From assembly GCF_004010325.2 (NCBI RefSeq), contig NZ_SADR02000004.1, positions 1 through 64,000 on the forward strand: 64,000 nt of DNA, written 5' to 3'. The DNA comes from Mesorhizobium sp. M00.F.Ca.ET.216.01.1.1. Its GTDB lineage: Bacteria; Pseudomonadota; Alphaproteobacteria; Rhizobiales; Rhizobiaceae. Positions 7,972-16,939 of the stretch are shown one piece after another; within the stretch, counting starts at the first letter, position 1, and the number at the start of each line of letters is the position of its first letter. Both the position numbers and the translations under genes were made by a program. The notes beneath the pieces are model-generated. The model ran no database searches and was not told where the DNA came from. It saw nothing but the letters and a program-made list of their open reading frames with translations.

Positions 7972-8145
7972 CAGGGCCCCTCTTTCCTTCGCTCTTTGCC
8001 AAAACTTGGCATCTCCCCCCACAAGGAGTGGAGATCGGCAGCTCCGCCGACTCCGTCATTGTTGGGCGTCGGAGATTGGCGAAAGCCATCGTGACATCCA
8101 ATCTCCCCACCCGTGGGGAGATGTCCGGCAGGACAGAGGGGGGCG
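7972..8145. repeat. Palindromic intergenic repeat element
   Basis: The segment includes two hairpins built on ATCTCCCC/GGGGAGAT, the second perfect with 10-bp arms (8101-8110 and 8113-8122), and outer CCCCTCT/AGAGGGG-like ends. Its core (GTCGG.GATTGGCGAAA) recurs in inverted orientation in the element at 35070-35221, so both belong to one repeat family. No coding potential is visible. It separates the decayed amidotransferase from the convergent oxidoreductase gene. Confidence 0.75.
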
Positions 8146-8180
8146 TGGAGCGCGGACTGCAATCGACCTCGGCGGCGCGG

Positions 8181-9257
8181 CTATTGAGAGAAGCGCTCCA
8201 GCCCATAAGGCGCCAGCAGCGGATCGCGCGCGCCGTCGAGGATTTCCCGGGCAGCAAACAGGCCGACAGCGGGCGCCAGCGTGATGCCGGAATGCATGAC
8301 CGCTACATAGACACCGCTAGCGCCTTCAGCGCGTCCGATGATTGGAAAGCCGTCGATGGGCGTCGGCCGGTAGCCGACGGTGTGGAAATCCAGTTCCAAT
8401 CCGTCGGCGCCGCGCAGCATGGCCTTCATCGCTGAAAACAGGTCGCGGGCGGTGGCTTCGGCATCCATACCCGGATCGGCGCCGCCGAAATCCGAGCCGG
8501 CGATGATGCGGCGTTCAGCCGTCTGGCGCATATGCAGCCGATCGCCGATCACCAGGCCGTTGAGTAGTTTTTTGTATGGACGCGAATGCACGATCAGGCC
8601 GGGCGGGGTCTCGATCGGCAGTTTTATGCCGGCCGTCGCGGCTATTGCCGCAGAACCGGCTCCCGCAGCGATCACCACCTCGTCGGCAGCAATGTGCCCG
8701 CCGGATGTATCCACGCCGGTAAGCATGCCGTTGATCTGTGTCAGTGCGGTGACCGCCGTTCCGGTCAGCACCCGCGCACCGAGCCGCTCGGCGTCGGCCA
8801 GGAGCGCTTGCGTGGTGGCAACCGGCTCGGCGACGCCTTCCTCGGCCACATAGAGAGCGAAATCGGGAAGCTCGGTCAGGTTGGGCTCGATGAGTCCGGC
8901 TTGCGCACGGTCGACGCGCTCGATGCCATAGCCCCAGGCGGAATGTTCGGCAGCATAGGCTTCCAATTCGGCCGCTGGCAGGTCCCAGCACAGGCCGCCG
9001 CACCAGGCGAGCGGAATGCCGGGCAGATCCTTCGCCAGCCGCGTCCATTCGGCCATCGAGCGGGTGCGCAGCCGGAAATACTTTTCCGGATTGCCCCAGC
9101 TGGCATTGATCCAGGCAAAGGAATTCGGCGTCGCGACGCCGCCGGCACCGCTATCGTCGATGATCGTCACCCGCGCCCCGGCCTTCGCCAGGTGCCAGGC
9201 AATGGAGGCGCCGATGATGCCGGCGCCGATGACGATCACCTCATGTGCCGCTGTCAT
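8181..9257 (-). CDS. FAD-dependent amino-acid oxidoreductase (DAO family)
   Basis: The 358-residue protein starts with a Rossmann FAD-binding motif (VIVIGAGIIGASIAWHLAKAG) and ends with the typical DAO C-terminal segment (GYRPTPIDGFPIIGRAEGASGVYVAVMHSGITLAPAVG). Such enzymes oxidise D-amino acids, glycine, sarcosine or related amines to imino acids in the cytosol or at the membrane. The ATG at 9257 follows GAGGAAAG at the right distance; an upstream methionine eight codons earlier is less likely. The gene diverges from the tetR promoter at 9354. Substrate is not predictable; a glycine oxidase or D-amino-acid dehydrogenase-like activity fits. Confidence 0.85.
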   Translation of the reverse strand: MTAAHEVIVIGAGIIGASIAWHLAKAGARVTIIDDSGAGGVATPNSFAWINASWGNPEKYFRLRTRSMAEWTRLAKDLPGIPLAWCGGLCWDLPAAELEAYAAEHSAWGYGIERVDRAQAGLIEPNLTELPDFALYVAEEGVAEPVATTQALLADAERLGARVLTGTAVTALTQINGMLTGVDTSGGHIAADEVVIAAGAGSAAIAATAGIKLPIETPPGLIVHSRPYKKLLNGLVIGDRLHMRQTAERRIIAGSDFGGADPGMDAEATARDLFSAMKAMLRGADGLELDFHTVGYRPTPIDGFPIIGRAEGASGVYVAVMHSGITLAPAVGLFAAREILDGARDPLLAPYGLERFSQ

Positions 9258-9353
9258 GCTCTTTCCTCGCTGTGCGTCCACACCGTCCGTAGAAGCACTC
9301 CGATGCCACTGCCGGCGCGTTCTGCCAATAGATCACTGCGCCAAATGCGACTC

Positions 9354-9388
9354 TTGACAATAATACGTACGTACGTATTATATCGAGA
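9354..9388 (+). promoter_or_regulatory. tetR promoter with perfect 20-bp palindromic operator
   Basis: TTGACA (9354-9359) and TATTAT (9376-9381) are separated by 16 bases. The perfect palindrome TAATACGTACGTACGTATTA (9361-9380) fills the spacer and overlaps the -10 box. Transcription should start at or next to the ATG at 9388, and no ribosome binding site fits between, so the mRNA is probably leaderless. A repressor bound here would block RNA polymerase directly, as expected for TetR autoregulation. Confidence 0.8.
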
Positions 9389-9984
9389 TGGCTAGACATT
9401 CACTTCGCGAAAAGCTCCTCGACGCTGGTTTCAAGACCATCTGGAATTCCGGTTACTCCTCCGCCGGCGTGCGCGACATCGTCGCCGCGGCCGATGCCCG
9501 TCCGGGGTCCTTCACCAACCATTTTGCCTCCAAAGAGGCGTTTGCTGCCGAGGTCCTCGACCGTTATTTCGCCTATGTCAGCGGTTTGGTCGAACAGGCC
9601 CTTGCCCGGGACGGTACGGCCCCTGTCGCGCGCTTGCGCCGCTACCTAGACGTCATCACCTCAAAGCTGGAGGCGCATGATTGGGCACAGGGGTGCATGA
9701 TCGGCAATCTCAGCCTTGAGACAGCGGCGCACAGCGAGCCGCTGCGGCTGCAGCTCGTCGCAATCTTCGAACGCTGGCGCAAGCCTTTCGCCGAGTGCAT
9801 CGCCGAGGGCCAGGCGGCCGGCCACATCACCGATGCCTTCGATGCCGAGGACCTTGCCGACTTCCTTTTGAGCTCCTGGCAAGGCGCGATGCTGCGCATG
9901 AAGGTCGAACGCAGCCCCGAGCCGCTCGAGCGCTTCAAGAACATCGTCTTCAAAACAGTCTTCGTAGAGGAGCCGATCCGATGA
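9388..9984 (+). CDS. TetR/AcrR-family transcriptional repressor
   Basis: The 198-residue protein has a TetR helix-turn-helix at residues 5-50 (LLDAGFKTIWNSGYSSAGVRDIVAAADARPGSFTNHF split around the recognition helix) followed by an all-helical ligand-binding domain. Its stop overlaps the start of the haloalkane dehalogenase gene (ATGA), so repressor and enzyme share one transcript. The 20-bp palindrome in its own promoter is the likely operator. By analogy to other TetR systems, a substrate or related small hydrophobic compound would release the protein from DNA; the ligand is unknown. Confidence 0.9.
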   Translation: MARHSLREKLLDAGFKTIWNSGYSSAGVRDIVAAADARPGSFTNHFASKEAFAAEVLDRYFAYVSGLVEQALARDGTAPVARLRRYLDVITSKLEAHDWAQGCMIGNLSLETAAHSEPLRLQLVAIFERWRKPFAECIAEGQAAGHITDAFDAEDLADFLLSSWQGAMLRMKVERSPEPLERFKNIVFKTVFVEEPIR

Positions 9985-10907
9985 ACCCGAAACACGAAAA
10001 GCAGCAATCCAGTATCGTGATGCCGCGCTCGCAAGTCGCGGTGCTCGATTCCACCATGTCCTATGTCGAGGCCGGCACGGCCGGTCCGACGGTGCTCTTC
10101 CTGCACGGCAACCCGACCTCGTCCTACATCTGGCGCGGCATCATCCCGCATGTGGCGCCGTTCGGCCGCTGCATCGCGCCCGACCTGATAGGCTTTGGCC
10201 AATCCGGCAAGCCTGACATCGACTATCGCTTCTTCGACCATGTCCGTTACCTCGACGCTTTCCTCGAGGCGCTTGGCATCGCCAATATGATCATAGTCGC
10301 GCAGGACTGGGGCACGGCGCTCGCCTTCCATCTCGCCGCTAGGCGGCCACGAAACATTCTCGGCTTAGCCTTCATGGAGTTCATCCGTCCCTTCGGATGC
10401 TGGGACGATTTTCATCAGCGCCCGCAGGCGCGTGAATTGTTCAAGGCGCTGCGCACGCCGGATGTCGGTGAAAAGCTTGTCCTGGAAGACAACATCTTCG
10501 TCGAAAAGGTGCTGCCGGCCTCGGTGCTACGCACGATGAGCGATGACGAGATGGCAGCCTACCGGGCGCCGTTCCCGACGCCGCAGTCGCGCAAGCCGAT
10601 CCTGCGCCTGCCGCGGGAATTGCCGATCGAAGGCCAGCCCACCGATGTCGCCGCCATCAGTGAGCACGACCATCGCGCGCTCCGGCTTTCCTCTTACCCG
10701 AAGCTGCTTTTCTCAGGCGACCCCGGCGCCCTCGTCTCGCCGCAAGCGGCACGGGAATTCGCAGCCGGCCTGAAGAACTGCCGGCTGATCGATCTCGGAC
10801 CCGGCGCGCATTATTTGCAGGAGGACCATGCCGACAGCATCGGCGCCGCCATTGCCGGCTGGATACCCGAGATCGCCTTCGAGAGCCGTGTGATCGAACC
10901 GGCCTGA
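9981..10907 (+). CDS. dhaA: Haloalkane dehalogenase (HLD-II type)
   Basis: This alpha/beta hydrolase cleaves carbon-halogen bonds of haloalkanes by water, giving an alcohol and halide. All residues of subfamily II can be placed: nucleophile Asp109 in the QDWG motif, halide-binding Trp110 next to it and Asn44 in HGNPTSS, catalytic acid Glu133 in FMEFIRP and catalytic His277 in GAHYLQEDH. Length (308) equals that of known rhizobial members such as DbjA and DmlA. There is no signal peptide, so it acts in the cytoplasm. It overlaps tetR by four bases. The natural substrate in soil rhizobia is not known. Confidence 0.93.
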   Translation: MNPKHEKQQSSIVMPRSQVAVLDSTMSYVEAGTAGPTVLFLHGNPTSSYIWRGIIPHVAPFGRCIAPDLIGFGQSGKPDIDYRFFDHVRYLDAFLEALGIANMIIVAQDWGTALAFHLAARRPRNILGLAFMEFIRPFGCWDDFHQRPQARELFKALRTPDVGEKLVLEDNIFVEKVLPASVLRTMSDDEMAAYRAPFPTPQSRKPILRLPRELPIEGQPTDVAAISEHDHRALRLSSYPKLLFSGDPGALVSPQAAREFAAGLKNCRLIDLGPGAHYLQEDHADSIGAAIAGWIPEIAFESRVIEPA

Positions 10908-10991
10908 CGCCGGAGGGTGAACCGCCGGGACAGGTCGACAGCTCAACACTGCGCTGCTAGAAGCCGGCCTGTCATACGGAAATCCTGAATA

Positions 10992-12584
10992 ATGCCTGAA
11001 ACGATAACAGAAGCGGTGGCCCGCCGCCGTACTTTCGCGATCATCGCGCACCCCGACGCCGGCAAGACGACGCTTACCGAAAAGCTGCTTCTGTTCGGCG
11101 GCGCCATCCAGCTTGCCGGCGAGGTCAAGGCCAAGAAGGATCGCATCCAGACCCGTTCGGACTGGATGAAGATCGAGCGCGAGCGCGGAATTTCGGTCGT
11201 CACCTCGGTGATGACCTTCGAGTACGAGGACAACGTCTTCAACCTGCTCGATACGCCCGGCCACGAGGATTTCGCCGACGACACCTACCGCACGCTGTCG
11301 GCGGTCGATGCGGCGGTCATGGTCATCGACGCCGCCAAGGGCATCGAGCCGCGCACGCTGAAGCTGTTCGAGGTCTGCCGGCTGCGCGACATCCCGATCA
11401 TCACCTTCGTCAACAAGATGGATCGCGAAAGCCGCGACCCGTTCGATATCCTCGACGAGATCGAGCAGAAGCTCGCACTGGACACCGCGCCGATCACCTG
11501 GCCGATCGGTCGGGGAAAAACCTTTTCCGGCACCTATCATTTGGCGCTGAATGCCGTGCGCAGGGGCGATGCGGAAAAGGAGCGTACGCCGGTCAACGGT
11601 CCCGATTCCAACCGCGTTGCCGGCCTGTTGCCGGAAAACGAGCGTGAGGATTTTATCGAGGAACTGGAGCTGGCACGCGAAGCCTGCCGTCCGCTCGACA
11701 TCGACTCCTTCCGCGAAGGTCATCTGACGCCGGTCTATTTCGGCTCGGCGCTGCGCAATTACGGTGTGCGCGACCTGATCGAAGCGCTCGGCGCCTACGG
11801 GCCGCCGCCGCGCGCGCAGGAGGCCGACACCCGCAAGGTCGAGGCGACCGAGGACAAGATGACCTCGTTCGTCTTCAAGATCCAGGCCAACATGGATCCC
11901 AATCACCGCGACCGCATCGCTTTCGTCCGCGTCTGCTCGGGCAAGCTCGAGCGCGGCATGAAGGTCAAGCTGGTGCGCACCGGAAAACCGATGTCACTGT
12001 CGGCGCCGCAATTCTTCTTCGCCCGCACCCGCGTCACCGCCGACGAGGCCTTTGCCGGCGACGTCGTCGGCATCCCCAACCACGGCACGTTGCGCATCGG
12101 CGACACGCTGACCGAGGGCGAGGAGATCCTGTTCCGCGGCGTGCCGAATTTTGCGCCGGAAATCCTGCGCCGCGTCCGCCTCGGCGACGCGATGAAGGCC
12201 AAGAAGCTGAAGGAGGCGCTGCACCAGATGGCCGAGGAAGGCGTCGTGCAATTGTTCTCGCCGGAGGACGGCTCACCGGCCATCGTCGGTGTCGTCGGCG
12301 CCCTGCAGCTCGACGTGCTGAAGGAGCGGCTGAACATCGAATATACGCTGCCCGTCGATTTCGAGATGTCGCGGTTTTCGGTCTGCCGATGGATATCGGC
12401 CGACGACAGGCTGGAGCTTCAGCGCTTCATCGAGGCGCATCGGGGCGACATCGCCCGCGACCTCGACAATGACCCGGTATTCCTGGCCCAGCATGCCTTT
12501 TCGCTCAACTATGAAGCTGAGCGCTGGAAGGCGATCCGCTTCGCAGCGGTGAAGGACTATCAGGTCCGCGACAAGGCGGCTTGA
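10992..12584 (+). CDS. prfC: Peptide chain release factor 3
   Basis: RF3 is a GTPase that removes RF1/RF2 from the ribosome after termination. The 530-residue protein has the translational GTPase motifs AHPDAGKT (19-26), DTPGHED (87-93) and NKMD (141-144), followed by domains II and III typical of RF3 (SPEDGSPAIVGVVGALQLDVLKERL region). It is the usual length. It stands alone, 84 bases after the dehalogenase gene, and is followed by a palindromic repeat. Identification over EF-G or LepA rests on length and the C-terminal RF3 segment. Confidence 0.95.
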   Translation: MPETITEAVARRRTFAIIAHPDAGKTTLTEKLLLFGGAIQLAGEVKAKKDRIQTRSDWMKIERERGISVVTSVMTFEYEDNVFNLLDTPGHEDFADDTYRTLSAVDAAVMVIDAAKGIEPRTLKLFEVCRLRDIPIITFVNKMDRESRDPFDILDEIEQKLALDTAPITWPIGRGKTFSGTYHLALNAVRRGDAEKERTPVNGPDSNRVAGLLPENEREDFIEELELAREACRPLDIDSFREGHLTPVYFGSALRNYGVRDLIEALGAYGPPPRAQEADTRKVEATEDKMTSFVFKIQANMDPNHRDRIAFVRVCSGKLERGMKVKLVRTGKPMSLSAPQFFFARTRVTADEAFAGDVVGIPNHGTLRIGDTLTEGEEILFRGVPNFAPEILRRVRLGDAMKAKKLKEALHQMAEEGVVQLFSPEDGSPAIVGVVGALQLDVLKERLNIEYTLPVDFEMSRFSVCRWISADDRLELQRFIEAHRGDIARDLDNDPVFLAQHAFSLNYEAERWKAIRFAAVKDYQVRDKAA

Positions 12585-12588
12585 GCAG

Positions 12589-12722
12589 AGAGAAGGTGGC
12601 CGAGCGAAGCTCGGTCGGATGAGGTGTGTTCCAGGCTGGCACCATCGCGCTCCGTCCGGTACCCCTCAACCGTCTTGGCGCTACGCGCCAATCCGCCTTC
12701 TCCCACAAGGAGAAGAAGGGAA
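12589..12722. repeat. Imperfect inverted-repeat element after prfC
   Basis: AGAAGGTGGCCGAGCGAAG at the left and a related complement (GCGCCAATCCGCCTTCTCC) at the right form an imperfect inverted repeat of about 130 bases. Inner hairpins include TTGGCGCTACGCGCCAA (12674-12690). A GCCGAGCGAAGC core is shared with the element at 44916. It lies between the convergent prfC and VOC genes and may end transcription from either side. Confidence 0.6.
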
Positions 12723-12735
12723 GGATCGTTTTCGC

Positions 12736-13206
12736 TCAGCCCTTGGCCGCCTGCTCAAGCTTGGCGATGTCGATCTTGCCCATCTGCATCATCGCCTGCA
12801 TGACGCGGCCGGCCTTGGCCCGGTCCGGATCTTGCAGCAGTCGCGGCAGCTGTTCCGGCACGACCTGCCAGGAGACGCCGAACTTGTCCTTCAGCCAGCC
12901 GCAGGGGCCGGGCTCGCCACCACCCTCGGTGAACCTGCTCCAGAAATGATCCACCTCTTCCTGCGTCTTGCAGTCGATCGACAGCGAGATCGCCTCGGTG
13001 AACTTGTATTGCGGTCCACCGTTGAGCGCCCGGAACGGCACGCCGTCGAGCTCGAACGAGGCCACCAGCATGCTGCCTTCAAGAGCGTGCCCCTTGGGCC
13101 AGCGCGTGACGCTCACCACCTTCGAATTCTTGAAGATGGAGATGTAGTGGTTCATGGCCTCTTCGGCTTGGCCGTCGAACCATAGGAAGGTGGTGATTTT
13201 CTGCAT
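12736..13206 (-). CDS. VOC-family protein (PhnB/3-demethylubiquinone methyltransferase-like fold)
   Basis: The 156-residue protein begins MQKITTFLWFDGQAEEAMNHY, typical of the PhnB-type branch of the vicinal oxygen chelate superfamily, and continues with ALNGGPQYKFTEAISL and PCGWLKDKFGVSWQVVP. These proteins bind a metal through paired beta-alpha-beta-beta-beta modules; most members of this branch have no proven reaction. The ATG at 13206 has a strong GAGGAGC site; longer open frame upstream is not coding. It is monocistronic, convergent with prfC and divergent from ilvD. Confidence 0.85.
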   Translation of the reverse strand: MQKITTFLWFDGQAEEAMNHYISIFKNSKVVSVTRWPKGHALEGSMLVASFELDGVPFRALNGGPQYKFTEAISLSIDCKTQEEVDHFWSRFTEGGGEPGPCGWLKDKFGVSWQVVPEQLPRLLQDPDRAKAGRVMQAMMQMGKIDIAKLEQAAKG

Positions 13207-13508
13207 CTCTTGCTCCTCGGGCTGGTTTGCAATTGGCTTCCAATGTGAAACGGCCGGCTTGGCGATCGGTCCCTTGATCCCTGCCGTTGCCCAAGGACGC
13301 CCGAGCGAAGCGCGATCCGACAGCACCTCCGATTTTTTCATCCGCCATGACCGACTTGCCATCTTTGGCCTCAGGCCTGGCCGCCCGTCTCTATCTGGTG
13401 CATCGCAAAACTGTGGTCAGAGCAGGTTGTGGCGTCTATAACGCCTGCGATCCGAATTCCGCTATGCCGCGCCGCCAATCGAGCGCGCCAGCCAGCAAGG
13501 AAAGACGC
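13207..13508. other. Divergent promoter region of the VOC gene and ilvD
   Basis: The 302-base gap between two divergently read genes should contain both promoters. The ilvD frame stays open upstream of its ATG, but this part lacks family similarity. I see no leader peptide rich in Ile, Val or Leu that would suggest attenuation, and no clear operator. Confidence 0.5.
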
Positions 13509-15353
13509 ATGCCCGCCTATCGCTCCCGCACAACCACCCATGGCCGCAACATGGCCGGCGCCCGCGGTCTCTGGCGCGCCACCGGGATGAAGGATTCCGA
13601 CTTTGGCAAGCCGATCATCGCCGTGGTCAATTCCTTCACCCAGTTCGTGCCGGGTCATGTCCACCTCAAGGATCTTGGCCAGCTAGTCGCCCGCGAGATC
13701 GAAAAGGCCGGCGGCGTCGCCAAGGAATTCAACACCATCGCTGTCGACGACGGCATCGCCATGGGCCATGACGGCATGCTCTATTCGCTGCCGTCGCGCG
13801 AATTGATCGCCGACTCGGTCGAGTACATGGTCAACGCGCACTGCGCCGACGCCATGGTCTGTATCTCCAATTGCGACAAGATCACTCCGGGCATGCTGAT
13901 GGCTTCGCTGCGCCTCAACATCCCGACCGTCTTCGTCTCCGGCGGGCCGATGGAAGCCGGCAAGGTCGTGCTCGCCGGCAAGACGCAGGCGCTCGATCTG
14001 GTCGACGCCATGGTGGCCGCAGCCGACGACAAGATCTCCGACGAGGACGTCAAGGTCATCGAGCGCTCGGCCTGCCCGACCTGCGGCTCCTGCTCCGGCA
14101 TGTTCACCGCCAATTCGATGAACTGCCTGACGGAAGGGTTGGGCCTGTCGCTGCCCGGCAATGGCTCGACGCTGGCCACCCATGCCGACCGCAAGCGTCT
14201 GTTCGTCGAGGCCGGCCATCTGATCGTCGATCTCGCCCAGCGTTACTACGAGCAGAACGACAACACCGCACTGCCGCACAGCATCGCCTCGAAGGGCGCC
14301 TTCGAGAACGCCATGACGCTCGATATCGCCATGGGTGGTTCAACCAACACCGTGCTGCACATCCTGGCCGCCGCGCATGAGGGCGAGGTCGATTTCACCA
14401 TGGAGGACATCGACCGGCTGTCGCGGCGGGTCCCTGTGCTGTGCAAGGTGGCGCCGGCCAAGGCCGACGTCCACATGGAAGATGTCCACCGCGCCGGCGG
14501 CATCATGGCGATCCTCGGCCAACTCGACGAAGCCGGGCTGATCAACCGCGACCTGCCGACGGTGCACGCGGCGAGCCTCGGCGAAGCGCTCGACCATTGG
14601 GATGTTTCCCGCACGACCAGCCAGAACGTCCGCGATTTCTTCCTGGCGGCACCGGGCGGCGTGCCGACGCAGGTCGCCTTCAGCCAGGACCGTCGCTGGG
14701 ACGAGCTCGATCTCGACCGCGAGAAGGGCGCCATCCGCTCGGCTGCGCATCCGTTTTCCAGGGATGGCGGCCTTGCCGTGCTGAAAGGCAACCTGGCGCT
14801 CGACGGCTGCATCGTGAAGACCGCAGGCGTCGACGAGTCGATCCTGAAATTCATCGGCCCGGCCAGGGTATTCGAAAGCCAGGATGCCAGCGTCAAGGCG
14901 ATCCTGGGGAACGAGATCAAGGCCGGCGATGTCGTCGTCATCCGTTACGAAGGGCCGCGCGGCGGCCCCGGCATGCAGGAGATGCTCTATCCGACCAGCT
15001 ATCTGAAGTCGAAGGGCCTCGGCAAGGCCTGCGCGCTGATCACCGACGGCCGCTTCTCCGGCGGCACCTCCGGCCTGTCGATCGGCCATGTCTCGCCGGA
15101 AGCGGCGGAAGGTGGCCTGATCGGGCTGGTCAGGGAAGGCGACACGATCGAGATCGACATTCCGAACCGCACGGTTCATCTCGCGGTAAGCGACGCCGAG
15201 CTGGCCGCTCGCCGCGCGGCGATGGAGGCGAAAGGGTCCGCTGCCTGGAAGCCCGAGGAAAAGCGCAAGCGCAAGGTGACGACGGCGTTGCGCGCCTATG
15301 CCTCGATGGCGACCAGTGCGGCAAAAGGCGCGGTAAGGTACGTGCCGGAATGA
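13509..15353 (+). CDS. ilvD: Dihydroxy-acid dehydratase
   Basis: IlvD converts 2,3-dihydroxy-isovalerate and its methyl homologue to the 2-oxo acids in valine and isoleucine synthesis. The 614-residue protein is colinear with the E. coli enzyme: Cys122 in [10 protein letters not shown] and Cys195 in [11 protein letters not shown] ligate the Fe-S cluster, the [23 protein letters not shown] region is present, and the C-terminal swivelling domain carries [19 protein letters not shown]. The start ATG at 13509 has an AAGGAAAG site. It is cytoplasmic and stands alone. Confidence 0.97.
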   Translation: MPAYRSRTTTHGRNMAGARGLWRATGMKDSDFGKPIIAVVNSFTQFVPGHVHLKDLGQLVAREIEKAGGVAKEFNTIAVDDGIAMGHDGMLYSLPSRELIADSVEYMVNAHCADAMVCISNCDKITPGMLMASLRLNIPTVFVSGGPMEAGKVVLAGKTQALDLVDAMVAAADDKISDEDVKVIERSACPTCGSCSGMFTANSMNCLTEGLGLSLPGNGSTLATHADRKRLFVEAGHLIVDLAQRYYEQNDNTALPHSIASKGAFENAMTLDIAMGGSTNTVLHILAAAHEGEVDFTMEDIDRLSRRVPVLCKVAPAKADVHMEDVHRAGGIMAILGQLDEAGLINRDLPTVHAASLGEALDHWDVSRTTSQNVRDFFLAAPGGVPTQVAFSQDRRWDELDLDREKGAIRSAAHPFSRDGGLAVLKGNLALDGCIVKTAGVDESILKFIGPARVFESQDASVKAILGNEIKAGDVVVIRYEGPRGGPGMQEMLYPTSYLKSKGLGKACALITDGRFSGGTSGLSIGHVSPEAAEGGLIGLVREGDTIEIDIPNRTVHLAVSDAELAARRAAMEAKGSAAWKPEEKRKRKVTTALRAYASMATSAAKGAVRYVPE

Positions 15354-15531
15354 GGGACCGAACCGGTGCGGAGAGCGGCGTGATGCTGTTCCCGCGCCGG
15401 ATACCTCAAGGCATAAACTGGTTATGTCTCGCGAGATCATGAACTCGTTGATGATGTCGCGCATGGTCCAGCGGTAACCTGTCTTTTTTGCGTCACCATG
15501 GCTTTGTGATTCTTCAACAGGATGACGACAG

Positions 15532-16812
15532 ATGAATTTCGACCTGATTGTCCGTGGTGGAACGCTGCCAGACGGCACCATCGCCGACATAGGCATCATC
15601 GGCGAGACGATCGCGGCCATCGACCCCGAACTGAACGTCACCGCCGGCGCGGCGATCGATGCCCATGGCAATCTGGTCTCGCCGCCCTTCGTCGATCCGC
15701 ACTTTCACATGGACGCGACGCTCTCCCTGGGCATTCCGCGCATCAACGTTTCGGGCACGCTGCTCGAAGGCATTTCGCTGTGGGGCGAGTTGAAGCCCCT
15801 GCTGACCCACGAGGCCGTGCGCGAGCGCGCGCTCGCCTATTGCGACTGGGCGGTGTCGATGGGCCTGCTCGCCATCCGCACCCATGTCGATGTCTGTGAC
15901 GACCGGCTGCTGGCGGTCGAAGCCCTGCTCGACGTGAAGAAAACGGTCGCGCCCTATATCGATCTGCAGCTGGTCGCCTTCCCGCAGGACGGGTTTTACC
16001 GCTCGCCGACGGCGCGCCAAAACACCCTCCGCGCGCTCGACACGGGCGTCGATGTCGTCGGCGGCATTCCGCATTTCGAGCGCACCATGGCCGACGGCAC
16101 GCGCTCCGTCACCGAACTGTGCGAGATCGCGGCCAAGCGCGGCCTGATGGTCGACCTGCATTGCGACGAGACCGACGACCCGCTGTCGCGCCACATCGAG
16201 CAGCTTGCCTATGAAACGCAGCGCCTTGGGTTGCAGGGCAGGGTCGCCGGCTCGCATCTCACCTCGATGCATTCCATGGACAATTACTACGTCTCGAAGC
16301 TGTTGCCGCTGATCGCCGAGGCCGGCGTCTCGGCGATCCCCAATCCTTTGATCAACATCATGCTGCAGGGCCGTCACGATACGTTTCCAAAGCGCCGCGG
16401 CCTGACCCGCGTCAAGGAGATGCTCGCCCACGGCATCCGCGTCGGCTGGGGCCAGGATTGCGTGCTCGATCCCTGGTATTCGCTGGGCACCGCCGACATG
16501 CTCGACGTTGCCTTCATGGGCCTTCACGTCGCACAGATGTCGAGCCCGGCCGAGATGGCGCGCTGTTTCGACATGGTCACCAATGTCAACGCCGCCATCA
16601 TGGGCCTCGATCATCTCGGCCTGGCGGTCGGCAAGCGCGCCAGCCTCGTCGTTGTCGACGCCGGTAATCCGGTCGAGGCCTTGCGCCTGCGTCCCGAGCG
16701 CCTCTGCGTCATTGCCAGGGGCAAGGTGGTGGCCGAGCGGACCAGGCAGGAAACGCGGCTTTCGATCGCCGGCCGGCCAGGCAAGGTGAACCGGCGGCAT
16801 AGGTCCGCCTAG
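15532..16812 (+). CDS. Cytosine deaminase-like amidohydrolase
   Basis: The 426-residue metal-dependent deaminase aligns with E. coli CodA with a constant offset of four. Metal ligands are His57 and His59 (DPHFHMD), His210 (HCDETDD) and Asp309; Glu213 and His242 are the catalytic pair, and Gln152 corresponds to the substrate-binding glutamine. The residue after the catalytic Asp is Cys310, where E. coli CodA has Asp314, a residue that lines the pyrimidine pocket. The enzyme therefore probably deaminates a related cyclic substrate, perhaps isocytosine, creatinine or another heterocycle. Cytoplasmic, single gene, with 178 bases to ilvD. Confidence 0.85.
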   Translation: MNFDLIVRGGTLPDGTIADIGIIGETIAAIDPELNVTAGAAIDAHGNLVSPPFVDPHFHMDATLSLGIPRINVSGTLLEGISLWGELKPLLTHEAVRERALAYCDWAVSMGLLAIRTHVDVCDDRLLAVEALLDVKKTVAPYIDLQLVAFPQDGFYRSPTARQNTLRALDTGVDVVGGIPHFERTMADGTRSVTELCEIAAKRGLMVDLHCDETDDPLSRHIEQLAYETQRLGLQGRVAGSHLTSMHSMDNYYVSKLLPLIAEAGVSAIPNPLINIMLQGRHDTFPKRRGLTRVKEMLAHGIRVGWGQDCVLDPWYSLGTADMLDVAFMGLHVAQMSSPAEMARCFDMVTNVNAAIMGLDHLGLAVGKRASLVVVDAGNPVEALRLRPERLCVIARGKVVAERTRQETRLSIAGRPGKVNRRHRSA

Positions 16813-16939
16813 GTCCACGACCTAGAACCAGCCGATTCCCGGCGCTGGTCTTACTGATTTCCCGATTTCCGCTCGTCAAGACTGCCGCTTTGCGTCTACG
16901 ACGCGGTTCACCGTACACACGGGAGGAACCGGCAACGGC

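Noticed and set aside
7972..8145. CRISPR-like array
   Set aside because: The repeats are inverted hairpins, not regularly spaced direct repeats, and no cas gene occurs in the window.
7940..8435. Plus-strand open frames over the repeat and the oxidoreductase end
   Set aside because: Composition follows the palindromic repeat and the antisense of the flavoprotein gene.
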